Assembly: GCA_022360095.1 (NCBI GenBank)
Contig: JAKSDK010001896.1
Location: forward strand, 62,001-126,000
Reading direction: 5' to 3'
Origin: Phycisphaerales bacterium
GTDB taxonomy: Bacteria; Planctomycetota; Phycisphaerae; UBA1845; UTPLA1
Length of the DNA: 64,000 nt
Under the pieces are notes generated by a model. The model did not search any database, was not told the origin of the DNA, and saw nothing but the letters and a program-made list of their open reading frames with translations. Position numbers and translations under genes: made by a program. This document shows positions 5,690 to 15,800 of this stretch, piece by piece (positions within the stretch are counted from its first letter, which is position 1; each line of letters starts with the position of its first letter).

Positions 5690-7633
5690 ATGCCACGAGA
5701 TCATGTCTTACGCCCGGTTCTTCGGAACGGTCGGTTTTTCAAAACCGTTATTGTCGTCGCATTTCTCTGCGGATGCTCGACCCCCAAGGTTGAGTTTATG
5801 AACCTGGAATGCCGCCGTATCGAACGCGACGGCCAACTCGAAGCCATCGCGTTCAAATCGACGCTCAATCTCGATAGTTTGCACGATCGTCAACTGGTCT
5901 ATCAGGTCGGCTTGGTTGATTGCAACAATCAGCCGATCAAGTCCCGTGACGGACAATTCCAGAATACCTATGGGAACGTTGCAGTCGGCAAAACGTTGAT
6001 GGGCTGGAGTGACTTATCGATCCCTCGCGACATTTCCGTTGTGATTCCTGCAAAGCAGCTGGAAGTGCGGCATGAACATGTTCCGGTGTGGGCGGAATTT
6101 GGCATCTACTATCCGGACAAGACCTGTCTTGCTCGCGAGTTGGCGAGATTGCCGCTGCGCGTGGACGACGAAATTCTGGGGCCCGTTCAAAGAAGTTTTG
6201 TGGCAAAGTCCTCTCCGGACGAGCCCGTTGAAGAAGCGGAGTCTGAAGCCGAGCAAGAAGAACCGGAAGTCGAGGAGTCGGCAGACTCGTCACGGCAAGA
6301 GCGGCGATTCGCCAAGCGTGAAGCCGGGAACGAACCTTCTTCGCCGCGACCTGAACCGGATCGCCGAGATGATGATCGTTCTGTTGGTCTTGGTCAGGCT
6401 GAAGCAACGGTCAAAAAGCCGTTCGCGCCCGTTGCCGGCGCATATAAGGTAAAGAAGGGGGATACGCTCAGGTCGATCGCACAAACTTTTTACGGTGATG
6501 CCAGATTCTGGCGTTTGATTCATGAGGCGAACCCCGGGATGCCCGTATGGCTGCGTCCTGGCGACGTGATCCAGATTCCGCCCAAAAACCAACGAACGTC
6601 CAAGGCAACAAAGCTCCCGGTCAGGGGGCCTTCAACCCGTCGAGATCGCCAGGATTTCAAGGCGGATGAGGGGAAGTCTGGCTCAAAGACGGGCGCCGTG
6701 GCATCCGCAACCGATACGAAATCGCCGGGTGCTTCTGATCGCTCTCGTCGGGATTCCAAGCGTTGGTCAGAGCCGTCTGAGCCCCCTCGCAAATCACAGC
6801 CAAGGCCCAAAGCCGTTGTTCAAGCGACGAAGCCCGACGACCGCACGGCGCAATCCGAGCCAGCGAGAAGGCAGAATAAGATTCCCGTCGACAAGCCCTC
6901 ATCAATGTCGTCAAATCGGGGGTCTCCCAAGGCGTTGCCGGCTTCTTTTTTAGCTCGCATCGAAGAACAGGAAAAACGGGCCGCTGTGAATTCAGGGAAT
7001 CTTGAGGAGCAGTTCCGACTTCGAGTGATGTATGTGATCGCCGGGCGGGACCATAAGGCCCTGGCTCCATTTGATGGTGTCGAGTCGACCGCTGAAGAGA
7101 CGCTGTTGGCCAGATTACGGTCGATGATTGCGTCCCGTTCCGGGCATCAAGGGGAGGACCCTCACGATCTTTACAAAATGCAACTCGATTCAATTGAAGA
7201 CCTGCGGCAAATTTTGCGTGCGACCCCGGTTCTTGGTGTTGGCAGGGTGGTTTTTTGCAACGAGATTGAAGGATTCGGCCAATATGAGCCAATCGACCCG
7301 GTCGAGTTTTCAGCCGGTCAAAAGAGCACCACGCTGATCTACATTGAGGTGGATAGTTTTGTCAGTGAGAAGACGTCCGACGGGCGTCACAAGACATTAC
7401 TGTCTGTTATTACCAGAGTTAAAGACAAGAGCGGGGCTGTGATCAGGCGCAATCGGTTCGATGGAATCGAGGATTTGGCCCGTCAGCAACGTCGTGATTT
7501 TTTCTTGTCGATCCGCGCTTTTGAAATTCCCAAGGGAATGGCTTCCGGCGAGTACCGATTGGAAATAGAAGTGAAAGATCTGCTGGGTGGTGGCACCGGG
7601 CAAAATGTGGCCAGGTTCAGCATCGTCCCATAA
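5690..7633 (+). CDS. LysM-domain lipoprotein with a beta-rich C-terminal domain
   Basis: The start at 5690 (MPRDHVLRPVLR) gives a regular lipoprotein signal with FFKTVIVVAFLCGC as hydrophobic core and lipobox. In-frame starts at 5528 and 5636 would place 18 to 54 residues before it. With the 5690 start the protein has about 647 residues. An N-terminal domain (about 30-170) resembles the DUF1425/YcfL type of periplasmic lipoprotein domain by its hydrophobic pattern only. A Glu/Pro-rich linker follows, then one LysM domain (about 245-292: YKVKKGDTLRSIAQTFYGD ... GDVIQIPP), which binds peptidoglycan. After a basic, Ser/Pro-rich linker a C-terminal domain (about 420-647) looks beta-rich. It probably attaches to the cell wall from a membrane anchor. 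Confidence 0.8.
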   Translation: MPRDHVLRPVLRNGRFFKTVIVVAFLCGCSTPKVEFMNLECRRIERDGQLEAIAFKSTLNLDSLHDRQLVYQVGLVDCNNQPIKSRDGQFQNTYGNVAVGKTLMGWSDLSIPRDISVVIPAKQLEVRHEHVPVWAEFGIYYPDKTCLARELARLPLRVDDEILGPVQRSFVAKSSPDEPVEEAESEAEQEEPEVEESADSSRQERRFAKREAGNEPSSPRPEPDRRDDDRSVGLGQAEATVKKPFAPVAGAYKVKKGDTLRSIAQTFYGDARFWRLIHEANPGMPVWLRPGDVIQIPPKNQRTSKATKLPVRGPSTRRDRQDFKADEGKSGSKTGAVASATDTKSPGASDRSRRDSKRWSEPSEPPRKSQPRPKAVVQATKPDDRTAQSEPARRQNKIPVDKPSSMSSNRGSPKALPASFLARIEEQEKRAAVNSGNLEEQFRLRVMYVIAGRDHKALAPFDGVESTAEETLLARLRSMIASRSGHQGEDPHDLYKMQLDSIEDLRQILRATPVLGVGRVVFCNEIEGFGQYEPIDPVEFSAGQKSTTLIYIEVDSFVSEKTSDGRHKTLLSVITRVKDKSGAVIRRNRFDGIEDLARQQRRDFFLSIRAFEIPKGMASGEYRLEIEVKDLLGGGTGQNVARFSIVP

Positions 7634-7966
7634 GCTCGGATAGGCGGTGAATTAGCCTTATTTAGTTAGACAAATTGCCTTTTTCCCCCTTTACATGGAT
7701 TGGGAGGGCCTTTACATTTCCGAGCGATTTTGGTTACTTTCTTGAGCAAGATTTGCGTTTTGGGGAAAATTCAATGTTCCCCTGAATAAATGGGCAATGC
7801 CATTCTCAACTATTAATCAATCGAGTTCGATGAAATAGGATGATCCGGGGCCGTGGGGATCCGGTGAGCCGATAGATGTTCCAAGTGCCGATAGATGGGC
7901 AACACTGGAGTTAAACAAGAGACATAGTTTCAGTAGGTCATTCGACAGAGGATTTAGAGGGACGTT
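7634..7966. other. AT-rich intergenic region upstream of the DUF11 gene
   Basis: These 333 bases are clearly AT-richer than the flanking genes and contain no supported coding frame. GCCGATAGATG occurs twice, at 7868-7878 and 7887-7897, 19 bases apart and 70 to 100 bases before the ATG of the DUF11 protein. This could be a tandem operator or simply a short duplication. The region is the likely promoter. Confidence 0.45.
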
Positions 7967-10243
7967 ATGCAGCGAACGAATCGAAGTTTAGCAGGGTTAC
8001 TCGTGGCCGCGGTGATGGTGAGCGGTTTAATCGGCTGCCGCCAGCATATGCCACACTCGTTTACTTGGCCGGCCAGTGGGGACCAGATCCCCACGCATCC
8101 GAAGCCGCCCGAAGGTGGTTACTACAAGAATTGGGACCCTTACGCGGTGGAACTCACGGTGACGCCGACCAAGGCGCTGAATCCGGTTCAGACGCAGCAC
8201 GTGCTGATCGCGACCGTTCTGGATGAGGACGGTGAGCCGCTCAAGAACCGCCGCGTCGAGTGGATTATCTCCGAAGGCAGTGTGGGTGACATCGTGGAGG
8301 TTGACGAGAGCGGTTGGCGAGCCAGCCGTGGTTACAAGGTCGACAACCACTTTGCCGTATCGCACACGAACAACTTCGACCACGTTCTGGATCGCGGCAA
8401 CGACGATCCTTCGGACGACATCGTGCTGACCAAGGGTCAGACCTGGTGTGTGATCACGTCGCCCATTGAAGGTGAGACGTACATCACGGCGTATGCTCCC
8501 GGCATCTACGACTGGTCCAAGCATAAGGTCTTTGTGACCAAGACCTGGCAGGATGTTCAGTGGGAGTGCCCCGAGCCGGCCACCAACCCGATTGGCACGA
8601 ATCATGAGTTTACCACCTGGGTTGGCAAGTACTCGGATGGCAGCCCGCTCCAGGGTTATGAAGTGACCTACAAGATCGTCGATGGGCCGCCCGCGACGTT
8701 CCAAGGCAGCGGCCGTGACTCGATTGTGGTGAAGACGGATTCGGAAGGCATGGCTCGCGCGACGATCGTGCAGACCCAGGCGACCGGCGGCACCAACAAC
8801 GTTGCGATTGACATTGTCCGTCCGGCAGACCTGCAATGCTGCAAGCCCGCCATCAAGATTGCCGAATGCCAAACGTCCAAGACGTGGATTCCGCCGGAGA
8901 TCAACATCAGCAAATCGGCTCCGGCCCAGAAGATGGTCAATGAAGAGTTCCAGTATTCCATTCGCGTTTGGAATCCGTCTTCCGTCCCGGCCAACAACGT
9001 GGTCGTGACGGACACGTTGCCGAACGGCATCCAGTATGTCTCGAGTCAGCCGAGTGCGTCCGTCAGCGGCAGCAACCTCTCTTGGTCGATGGGTACGTTT
9101 GAAGGTGGCCAGAGCGGTCAGATTTCCATCACCGTCAGAGGCACGCGGACCGGTGAATTCAACAACTGTGCCGAAGTCAGGACGGCCGAGGGCTTGTCCG
9201 CTAACGACTGTGCACCGACGCGCATCGTTTCCGCGGCGTTGGCGCTTGAGAAGACCTGCCCGTCCGAGGTGATGATTTGTGACCCGATTGAATATGTCCT
9301 TTCGGTGCGCAACACCGGCGACGGTCCGGCGACGAATGTCCGCGTGGTGGATAACCTGCCTGACGGTCTGATGACCCGGGACGGCCGAAACTCCGTCACG
9401 TTTGACGCGGGTACGCTCAACGCGGGTGAAACCAAGCAGGCTCGCATTACAGTCGAGGCCAAGCGAACCGGAACGTTCGTGAATCGCGCGACGGCGACGG
9501 GTGACGGCGGACTGACCGCCTCGGCCGAGTGCACAACCGTGGTTCGCCAGCCGGTCCTGGTCGTCACGAAGTCCGGCCCGAACGTCCGCTTCATCGGTCG
9601 TCCGGCCGAATACCAGATCACGGTATCCAACAAGGGTGACGCTCCGGCACGTGACACGGTGCTCGTTGACGATGCACCGGGCGGCCTGGAATTCATTCAG
9701 GCCAGCGACAACGGAAGCATGAGCGGTGGCCGCGTGACGTGGCAGCTCGGTACGCTTCAGCCCGGCGCGTCCAAGACGGTCACGGCCCGCTACAAGGCGT
9801 TGCGGCAGGGATCGATCCGAAACACGGCGACCGCCAAGGCGTACTGTGCCGAAGCCACGGCTGCGTCCGAGATGGCCGTCAAGGGTATCCCGGCCATCCT
9901 GTTGGAGTGTGTGGACAATCCCGATCCGATCGAGATTGGTCAGCCCTCGACTTACCAAATCACGGTCACGAACCAGGGTTCGGCGGTTGGCACGAACATC
10001 AGGATCGTTTGCCAACTCCCGGCCGAGCAAGAGCACGTTTCTTCCGATGGTCCGACACGTGCTGCGGTCGCGGGCAATACTGTCACCTTTGATCCGCTAC
10101 CGACCTTGGCGCCGAAGGCCAGTGCGACCTATCGCGTGCAGGTCAAGGGTCTCCGGGAAGGCGACGTTCGCTTCAAGGTCACCCTGACCAGCGATCAAAT
10201 GACCAGCCCGGCCGAAGAGACCGAGAGTACGCATATTTACTAA
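7967..10243 (+). CDS. DUF11-repeat cell-envelope lipoprotein, long paralog
   Basis: The 758-residue protein begins with a lipoprotein signal (MQRTNRSLAGLL, lipobox LIGC). Residues about 30-300 form Ig-like regions that are absent from its paralog downstream. Four DUF11-type repeats follow, at about 312-425, 425-530, 530-640 and 640-758, with the typical pattern of YxIxVxNxGxxxAxNVxVxDxLPxGL. Cysteines recur at fixed places (CPSEVMICDP, YCAEA). DUF11 repeats form beta-sandwich stalks in surface proteins. Cysteine-bearing versions make up the large cysteine-rich envelope protein OmcB of Chlamydia, which is in the same superphylum. A structural, perhaps disulfide-linked, envelope role is inferred. 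The protein ends in EETESTHIY, as does the paralog. Confidence 0.85.
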   Translation: MQRTNRSLAGLLVAAVMVSGLIGCRQHMPHSFTWPASGDQIPTHPKPPEGGYYKNWDPYAVELTVTPTKALNPVQTQHVLIATVLDEDGEPLKNRRVEWIISEGSVGDIVEVDESGWRASRGYKVDNHFAVSHTNNFDHVLDRGNDDPSDDIVLTKGQTWCVITSPIEGETYITAYAPGIYDWSKHKVFVTKTWQDVQWECPEPATNPIGTNHEFTTWVGKYSDGSPLQGYEVTYKIVDGPPATFQGSGRDSIVVKTDSEGMARATIVQTQATGGTNNVAIDIVRPADLQCCKPAIKIAECQTSKTWIPPEINISKSAPAQKMVNEEFQYSIRVWNPSSVPANNVVVTDTLPNGIQYVSSQPSASVSGSNLSWSMGTFEGGQSGQISITVRGTRTGEFNNCAEVRTAEGLSANDCAPTRIVSAALALEKTCPSEVMICDPIEYVLSVRNTGDGPATNVRVVDNLPDGLMTRDGRNSVTFDAGTLNAGETKQARITVEAKRTGTFVNRATATGDGGLTASAECTTVVRQPVLVVTKSGPNVRFIGRPAEYQITVSNKGDAPARDTVLVDDAPGGLEFIQASDNGSMSGGRVTWQLGTLQPGASKTVTARYKALRQGSIRNTATAKAYCAEATAASEMAVKGIPAILLECVDNPDPIEIGQPSTYQITVTNQGSAVGTNIRIVCQLPAEQEHVSSDGPTRAAVAGNTVTFDPLPTLAPKASATYRVQVKGLREGDVRFKVTLTSDQMTSPAEETESTHIY

Positions 10244-10277
10244 CGACTATTAGTCGCTAGTTCATAGTGAACACTCA

Positions 10278-10320
10278 ATGAGGGGTGTCGGCTTTACGCC
10301 GGCGCCCCTCATTTCTTTTT
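10278..10320 (+). terminator. Intrinsic terminator after the first DUF11 gene
   Basis: GAGGGGTGTCGGC, loop TTTA, GCCGGCGCCCCTC forms a 13-bp stem with G-U pairs, followed by ATTTCTTTTT. It lies about 35 bases after the stop codon. This is the clearest Rho-independent terminator in the window. Confidence 0.85.
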
Positions 10321-10618
10321 ACTTTTTTGGGGCACCCCAATTATCGCTCGCTCGGCCATTCATAAATGGGGACCACTGTCTGTTTGCGCTGAATTAATCG
10401 AACCGTGCCTTGAACAGGGATGCCGGGCTTCTTATAGTACGCGGCGATCACGGAAGTGCGACCGGTCGTGCACGGGCATTCCTGTTTCGGACCGCGAATC
10501 GCATGGATGGATCGTTGGGTCGGACGGTCAATTGGCCACGTATATTGAGGGGACGGGCTCGCTGTTTCGCGCCTGTCTATGAGTCGATCACCACGAGTAT
10601 GAAGGAGCGAATGCGAAA
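10321..10618 (+). other. Intergenic region between the two DUF11 genes
   Basis: About 300 bases follow the terminator before the second DUF11 gene. A 70-codon frame here (10410-10622) overlaps the next gene and shows no motif. The stretch should contain the promoter of the second gene. I see nothing else in it. Confidence 0.4.
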
Positions 10619-12106
10619 ATGACGAGAATACATTTCCAACATAGCCGTTTGTTGCGAGTTCTGGCGGTTATGTTTTGTGCAGGGTTTTCGACGGTCCATG
10701 TCAACGCACAGTCCAGAAACACCAATGTGACCCGGAAGGCCTATCCGACGGGGAATGAAGCGACCAGTGTGATTCTTCTGGAACGAACCATGCCCAAGGA
10801 GGTTCGCATCGGTCAGTCTTTTGAATACACGGTCAAGCTGAGCAATTTGACCCGCGCGAAGGTCGATGACGTCGTGTTTACCGAGCAATTTCCGGGTGAT
10901 TTTCAAGTCAAGAATGTCACGCCAAACCCGAGCAACACTCAGGGCAATCTCGCGACATGGCAGATTGGCAGCCTCGGTCCTCGAGATTCGCGACGTTTTC
11001 GAATATCGGGGACGGCGAGTCGGTTGGGTGATTTGACCTCCTGTTGCACGGTGACCTTCAACACAAAGGCTTGTTCGAGTGTGCGCGTGGTCGAACCAAA
11101 GTTGGAACTGGTCAAGACGGCGCCGAGCGAGGTGATGCTGTGCGATCCAATCCCGCTGCGGTTCGTCGTCACCAACCGCGGCAGCGGTGTGGCCGAGAAC
11201 GTCAGAATCACGGATCGACTCCCTGCGGGTTGGACCACGACGGACGGCAAGTCGAACATCAGCATGAATGCCGGCGATCTCAGGGCCGGCGCATCGCGTG
11301 AGTTTACGGCACAGGTCAGGTCGTCGAAGACCGGGGACTTTGAGAACAAAGCCGTTGCTACCGAAGCTGGTGGTTTGACTGCAGATTCCATTGCGAGGAC
11401 GCGTGTTGTTCGTCCCAAATTGACGCTGACCAAGGAATGTCCCGACCTGCGTTACATTGGTCGACCTGCCGATTTTCAAATAACCGTCCGTAACAACGGC
11501 GATGCTCCGGCTCGAAATGTTGTTTTGGTGGACAACCTTCCTCCGGGTTTGGATTTCCTCAAAGCCGACAATGCAGGTCGGGCTACCAGAGGTCAGGTCT
11601 CCTGGAATCTGGGGACCATTGCTCCGGGCGGGTCTCGTAGCGTGCAGGTGAAATGCAGGGCATCACAGCCCGGAGAGTTCCGCAACACTGCGCATGTCAA
11701 GGGTTATTGTGCCGAGGCGTCTGCCGAGTGCACGTTGAGGGTTCGCGGCGTCCCCGCGTTGCTTCTTGAGGTGGTCGACGTCGATGATCCGATTGAGGTT
11801 GGTGAGAAAGAAACGTATGAAATCACGATTCTGAATCAGGGGACGGCACCGGGAACGAACCTCGTGATCGCCTGTGATCTTCCACCGGAACAGACGTTTG
11901 TTTCGGCTGACGGACCGACGCGGGCCGCCGGGACTCCCGGGCGCGTGGTCTTTTCTCCATTGCCATCGTTGTCCCCCAAGGCGAAGGCCACCTACCGGGT
12001 CGTGGTGCGCGGCAGCGGCACCGGTGACGTGCGATTCAAGGTCAGCATGACCGGGGACCAGCTGGATTCGCCGGTCGAAGAAACCGAGAGCACTCACATT
12101 TATTGA
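10619..12106 (+). CDS. DUF11-repeat cell-envelope protein, short paralog
   Basis: The 495-residue protein has a Sec signal peptide (hydrophobic core LLRVLAVMFCAGFSTVHVNA) without a lipobox. Four DUF11-type repeats follow at about 55-165, 165-270, 270-378 and 378-495. The last three align closely with repeats of the upstream paralog, with shared phrases such as SEVMLCDPI, YIGRPADFQITV and GYCAEA, and both proteins end in EETESTHIY. It lacks the Ig-like front region. The tandem arrangement points to a gene duplication. It probably lies in the periplasm or on the surface and may assemble with its paralog. The start at 10619 has AAGGAG upstream with somewhat long spacing. Confidence 0.85.
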   Translation: MTRIHFQHSRLLRVLAVMFCAGFSTVHVNAQSRNTNVTRKAYPTGNEATSVILLERTMPKEVRIGQSFEYTVKLSNLTRAKVDDVVFTEQFPGDFQVKNVTPNPSNTQGNLATWQIGSLGPRDSRRFRISGTASRLGDLTSCCTVTFNTKACSSVRVVEPKLELVKTAPSEVMLCDPIPLRFVVTNRGSGVAENVRITDRLPAGWTTTDGKSNISMNAGDLRAGASREFTAQVRSSKTGDFENKAVATEAGGLTADSIARTRVVRPKLTLTKECPDLRYIGRPADFQITVRNNGDAPARNVVLVDNLPPGLDFLKADNAGRATRGQVSWNLGTIAPGGSRSVQVKCRASQPGEFRNTAHVKGYCAEASAECTLRVRGVPALLLEVVDVDDPIEVGEKETYEITILNQGTAPGTNLVIACDLPPEQTFVSADGPTRAAGTPGRVVFSPLPSLSPKAKATYRVVVRGSGTGDVRFKVSMTGDQLDSPVEETESTHIY

Positions 12107-12152
12107 CGTTCTTACGAGATAGGCGGCGCTTCGCGAAGAGGAGGCACATGAA

Positions 12153-12437
12153 ATGAAAAAACTGGTCGCTTTAGGTCTTGTGGTGTTGGTCGGGCTTGGC
12201 GTTGCTTACGTGGTTCTTCAAGATCCCGTGACGCTCGAGAATTACTCAAAGATCGAGCCGGGCATGAGCATGGACGACGTCATCGGCATTCTCGGCGCCG
12301 GGACCGAGGACGGCGGCTTCGGGGGCGCGATTGGCGATCTATCCGCCAAAGTGGTCAAATGGGGAGACGAAAAGAAGTCCATCACGATTACCTTCGTGAA
12401 CAAGAAGGTCGTGACCAAGGTCCAGGAGGGGTTGTAG
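12153..12437 (+). CDS. DUF3862 / SmpA-like small envelope protein
   Basis: The 94-residue protein has an N-terminal hydrophobic segment (KKLVALGLVVLVGLGVAYVVL) that is a signal anchor. It continues with YSKIEPGMSMDDVIGILG and ends with ITITFVNKKVVTKVQEGL. This is the compact alpha-beta fold of the DUF3862 and SmpA/OmlA (BLIP-like) group, where the motif GMSxxDVxxILG is diagnostic. Family members sit at the outside of the membrane, and in proteobacteria BamE is one of them. The partner here is unknown. A GGAGG site precedes the start with slightly long spacing. Confidence 0.75.
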   Translation: MKKLVALGLVVLVGLGVAYVVLQDPVTLENYSKIEPGMSMDDVIGILGAGTEDGGFGGAIGDLSAKVVKWGDEKKSITITFVNKKVVTKVQEGL

Positions 12438-12543
12438 GCTCCGTCATAGCGACGCAGCCCGGATTCCGGCGGATATACGAGTGGATCGTGGCTGAATTTG
12501 GACCCGTTTTGCCTCGAAGGTATACTACTTGTTTCCCGGCCCA

Positions 12544-12580
12544 GCGCGGTTTGCCGTTGACCCTTGGCCTTAAACCGCGC
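12544..12580. terminator. Hairpin downstream of the DUF3862 gene
   Basis: GCGCGGTTT (12544-12552) pairs perfectly with AAACCGCGC (12572-12580) around a 19-base loop that can itself pair weakly. No T-tract follows. It is probably the end structure of the preceding transcript. Confidence 0.4.
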
Positions 12581-12662
12581 CGGTCTCACTAACCTGAGGG
12601 CGTGGTCGGGTGTCTATCACGGTAGGTTTTGAGACGTGTGATTTGTTTAGCAGGAGATCGTG

Positions 12663-12731
12663 ATGGGATTATTGGATATCATTCTGGGGTTGATTTTTGC
12701 GATCATAGACTTGGTCCTCTTTTTCTTATAG
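12663..12731 (+). CDS. 22-residue hydrophobic membrane peptide candidate
   Basis: The frame encodes MGLLDIILGLIFAIIDLVLF plus FL and stops at TAG. GGAG stands six bases before the ATG, which is ideal. Apart from two aspartates the whole product is hydrophobic and would make one transmembrane helix. There is no T-A toxin signature that I recognise, but size and composition resemble type I toxins and small membrane regulators. It lies 85 bases before the AsmA-like gene on the same strand and could be its leader peptide or an independent small protein. Confidence 0.5.
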   Translation: MGLLDIILGLIFAIIDLVLFFL

Positions 12732-12816
12732 GCAACGAGCCGTCGTGTTGGTTTGATAAGGGCAAGGAGGCCGGACTCATCGTGAAGCCGTCAGGCTGCG
12801 TTAAGAAGGACTGATC

Positions 12817-15800
12817 ATGGCCCACGAGGCACCCCAAACGGACGGCGATGCCGCTCGCGGCACGGATACAAACACGAAAACACCAGCTAAACAAGAGCCC
12901 AGGAAAAAGCGTCGATGGCTGAGGCGTTTTTTCTTTGCCGGGTTCTTGTTGTGCGCGCTCATCGGTGCCCTGGTCGGTTTCGCGCCGACGATCGCTTCGA
13001 CAGAACTCGCTCGTAATCAGATCCTTTCGATCGTGAATGGCCGGCTTCAAGGTGACATTGCCCTTACCACGATGTCGCTCTCGTGGTTCGGCAAATGCGA
13101 AGCCAAGGGGTTCAAGGTCTCGGACCCGTCCGGTCGAGACGTCCTCCATGTCGACGCCATGAACTTTGACGGCGGCGTATGGGATGCCATTGGCGCCCTG
13201 AGCGCCTTCGACCAGGTGAACGTTGATTCACCGGAGGTCGTACTTCACGTCGCGGATGACGGGAGTGTTTCCATTGCCGATGCCTTTCGCCTGAAGAACC
13301 CCTCGGACACGGAGAGTGACATTTCGTTTCCGGACGGCGTCATTTCTGTTTCGAACGGGAGCGTCAAGGTGGTCCGCGCGGATGGCAGACGTTACGAAGT
13401 ATCGGATGTCAATTCGAAGGTCGACCTGAAGTCCTCGGGTGGAATGGATGCGACGTTGGGAATGACGCTCGCCGACGGTAAGAAGCTGACCGGAGAGATC
13501 GAAGTTCGCCGACTGATTTCCGCGGGCGAGTTGACACCGACCGAAGCGGAAGGCCGTCTTCGAATTCGGACGGAGGGCGATGTTGATTTGCAACCGATCG
13601 GCCGAGTTGCGCTGAAGAATTCGACGGTCGAAGGACGGGCCGATCTGGATATTGAGACGGAATTCAAGTCCGGGCAGGTCGTTAGTGATTTGAACGCCCG
13701 CTTCGCAGGACTGAGGGCCGCGGGAGAGGGTGTTGCGGAGATTCGTCCAATCGATCTGCAGCTGACGTCCAAGATCATCGCCTCCAAGGAAAGGCTCGAC
13801 GGCGAGGTCAACTTGGCAGGTGAAGCCGGTACGACACAGGCAAAGTTTTCGTACGGATTGTCGGAGAAGGCCGTCGATGTTTCTTTGGACGAGATGCTTG
13901 CCGCCGTGTTGGATGGTAAGCCGATTAAGCTTCCCGATTTCACACTGGATGCCCAGGGCCGTGTGGACCTGCCTTCGCTTGCCAAAGCGGTGCCGGACTT
14001 GCTGAAGATTCGCCCCGGCAGCGAAATCACTGCAGGGAGGCTCGCACTTGGCAACGTGTCGATCAAAGGCGGGGCACTTCCTTCGGCCAAAGCCCAGCTT
14101 GAACTTGCCGATCTCTCCGCCACCGTGGATGGGCGTACGACGCGTTGGGAGCCGATCACGATCGACGTTGACGTGCTTTCGGATTCCGGCGACGGGCTCC
14201 GCGTTCAGCGCGCGGAGTTGAAGTCCGGTTTCGGACAGGTGGTCGCGACGGGAACACTCTCCAGCTTACAGGCGGAACTCGCGGGGGATTTCGAAAAGCT
14301 CCAGCAGCAGTTCGATCAGGTTTTTGACATCGGCTCATTCGAATTGGGCGGTCGTTTTTCGGCCAACGTATCGGTCTCGAATCCCGGTGGCCAACGACTG
14401 GCCGTTGAATCGAGCCTGGTGGCGGACGGCGTACGTTACCGAGACCGTCATGGCGGCTTTCAGCTAAATCGTCTTACGCTGAACCAAAATAGCGAGGTTG
14501 AACTTAAAGGGCATGAGAAACCGAAGCTCGTTGTGAACAGGGCCGACGCGACCATCGATGACGGCATGAACATCAGCACATCCGGCTGGTACGACCTTCA
14601 GCAGGAATCCTTCCACGCCGACGTGAACGTCGATCAGGCCGACCTCGGCCTTGTCGGTCGCCTCGCCTCTTCCATGGGGGTGGACGCGCTTGGGCAGTAT
14701 TCGGGGAACTTGCAACTGCAATCCAAGCTCGACAAGCCGTCTCGCCAGGCAGAGATGCATTCCGAGGGGCGTTTCCTGCTGCGTAACGGCGCCGTCGGCC
14801 GAGAATCACTCGGCTCCGAAGTGAGGGGCCAATGGTCCGGCGTTGCGCTATCAGCGGACGGCGAGAAGTTGGACGTGCAATTGGCCAAGCTTGAAAGCAG
14901 CCTGGCCAAGGCGACGGTCCAGGCGGTTCAGTGCAACTTTGGAGATGATTTGATCCTGAGCGGCGACGTGAATGCCCATGCTGATTTGTCGCGCTGCATG
15001 CCTGTTGTCGCGCGAATGACGAAGTCGAAAACGGTTCCGAACCTGTCCGGTCAACTGACGATCAAGACCCTATGCAAAGCGGATGCAGGCGGGTTCACAC
15101 TCACCGGTGACGGCGCGGTCGACGGGTTCCAGATGACGACAAAAGACGGATCGCGCGTTCGAGACAACCTTAGATTCAGGTATGACACGGTGTTGACTCA
15201 TGGCGACGACAAGATCAACGTTCGACAATGTCAGCTCACTTCCCGATTACTCACGGCTGACATGAAGGGGGACGTCAGCCGCTATAGCACGGAACGTGAG
15301 CTGAACCTGAACGGAAAATATGAGGCCAGTTGGGACGAACTCACCAAAGTGCTCCACCAGTTGTCGCCTTCGACTTCGAAGACGGTCGCGCTTCAGGGCA
15401 AGGGAGCAGGTCGCTTCAAAGTGATGGGCCCCGCAAGCCGGCCGAATGTCGAAACCATTCCTCAAGAGCTGGGCGGGAACATGGAAACAGGTTGGGGCTC
15501 GGCGACCGTCTTCGGCGTCATGATGCGAAAAGCCGTCCTGAATCCCGTCTTGAAAAATGGGCAAATCCATCTTCCGGTGACGAAGATTCGTGGCGCCGGC
15601 GGTCGAGTTTTCTTGGGAGGCAACGTTGATCTCCGTTCCGACCCTCCCCGATTGATCGTCCCCGGCGAGCTTCGGGTTCTCGAAGGGATTGAGGTGACTC
15701 CGGAGCTCGGCCAACAGCTTCTCTGTCGCTTTGTTCCGATCTTCGGGCATATGGTGAGCGCGGAGGGCTTTGTCAATCTGGATGTCAAAGATATTGCGCT

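Noticed and set aside
8027..10036. A 669-codon minus-strand frame opposite the DUF11 gene
   Set aside because: Its translation is Arg, Gly and Val rich with no domain, as expected from the antisense of a codon-biased gene; the plus strand has clear DUF11 repeats and a signal peptide.
10410..10622. A 70-codon plus-strand frame between the DUF11 genes
   Set aside because: It overlaps the start of the second DUF11 gene and shows neither a ribosome site nor any motif.
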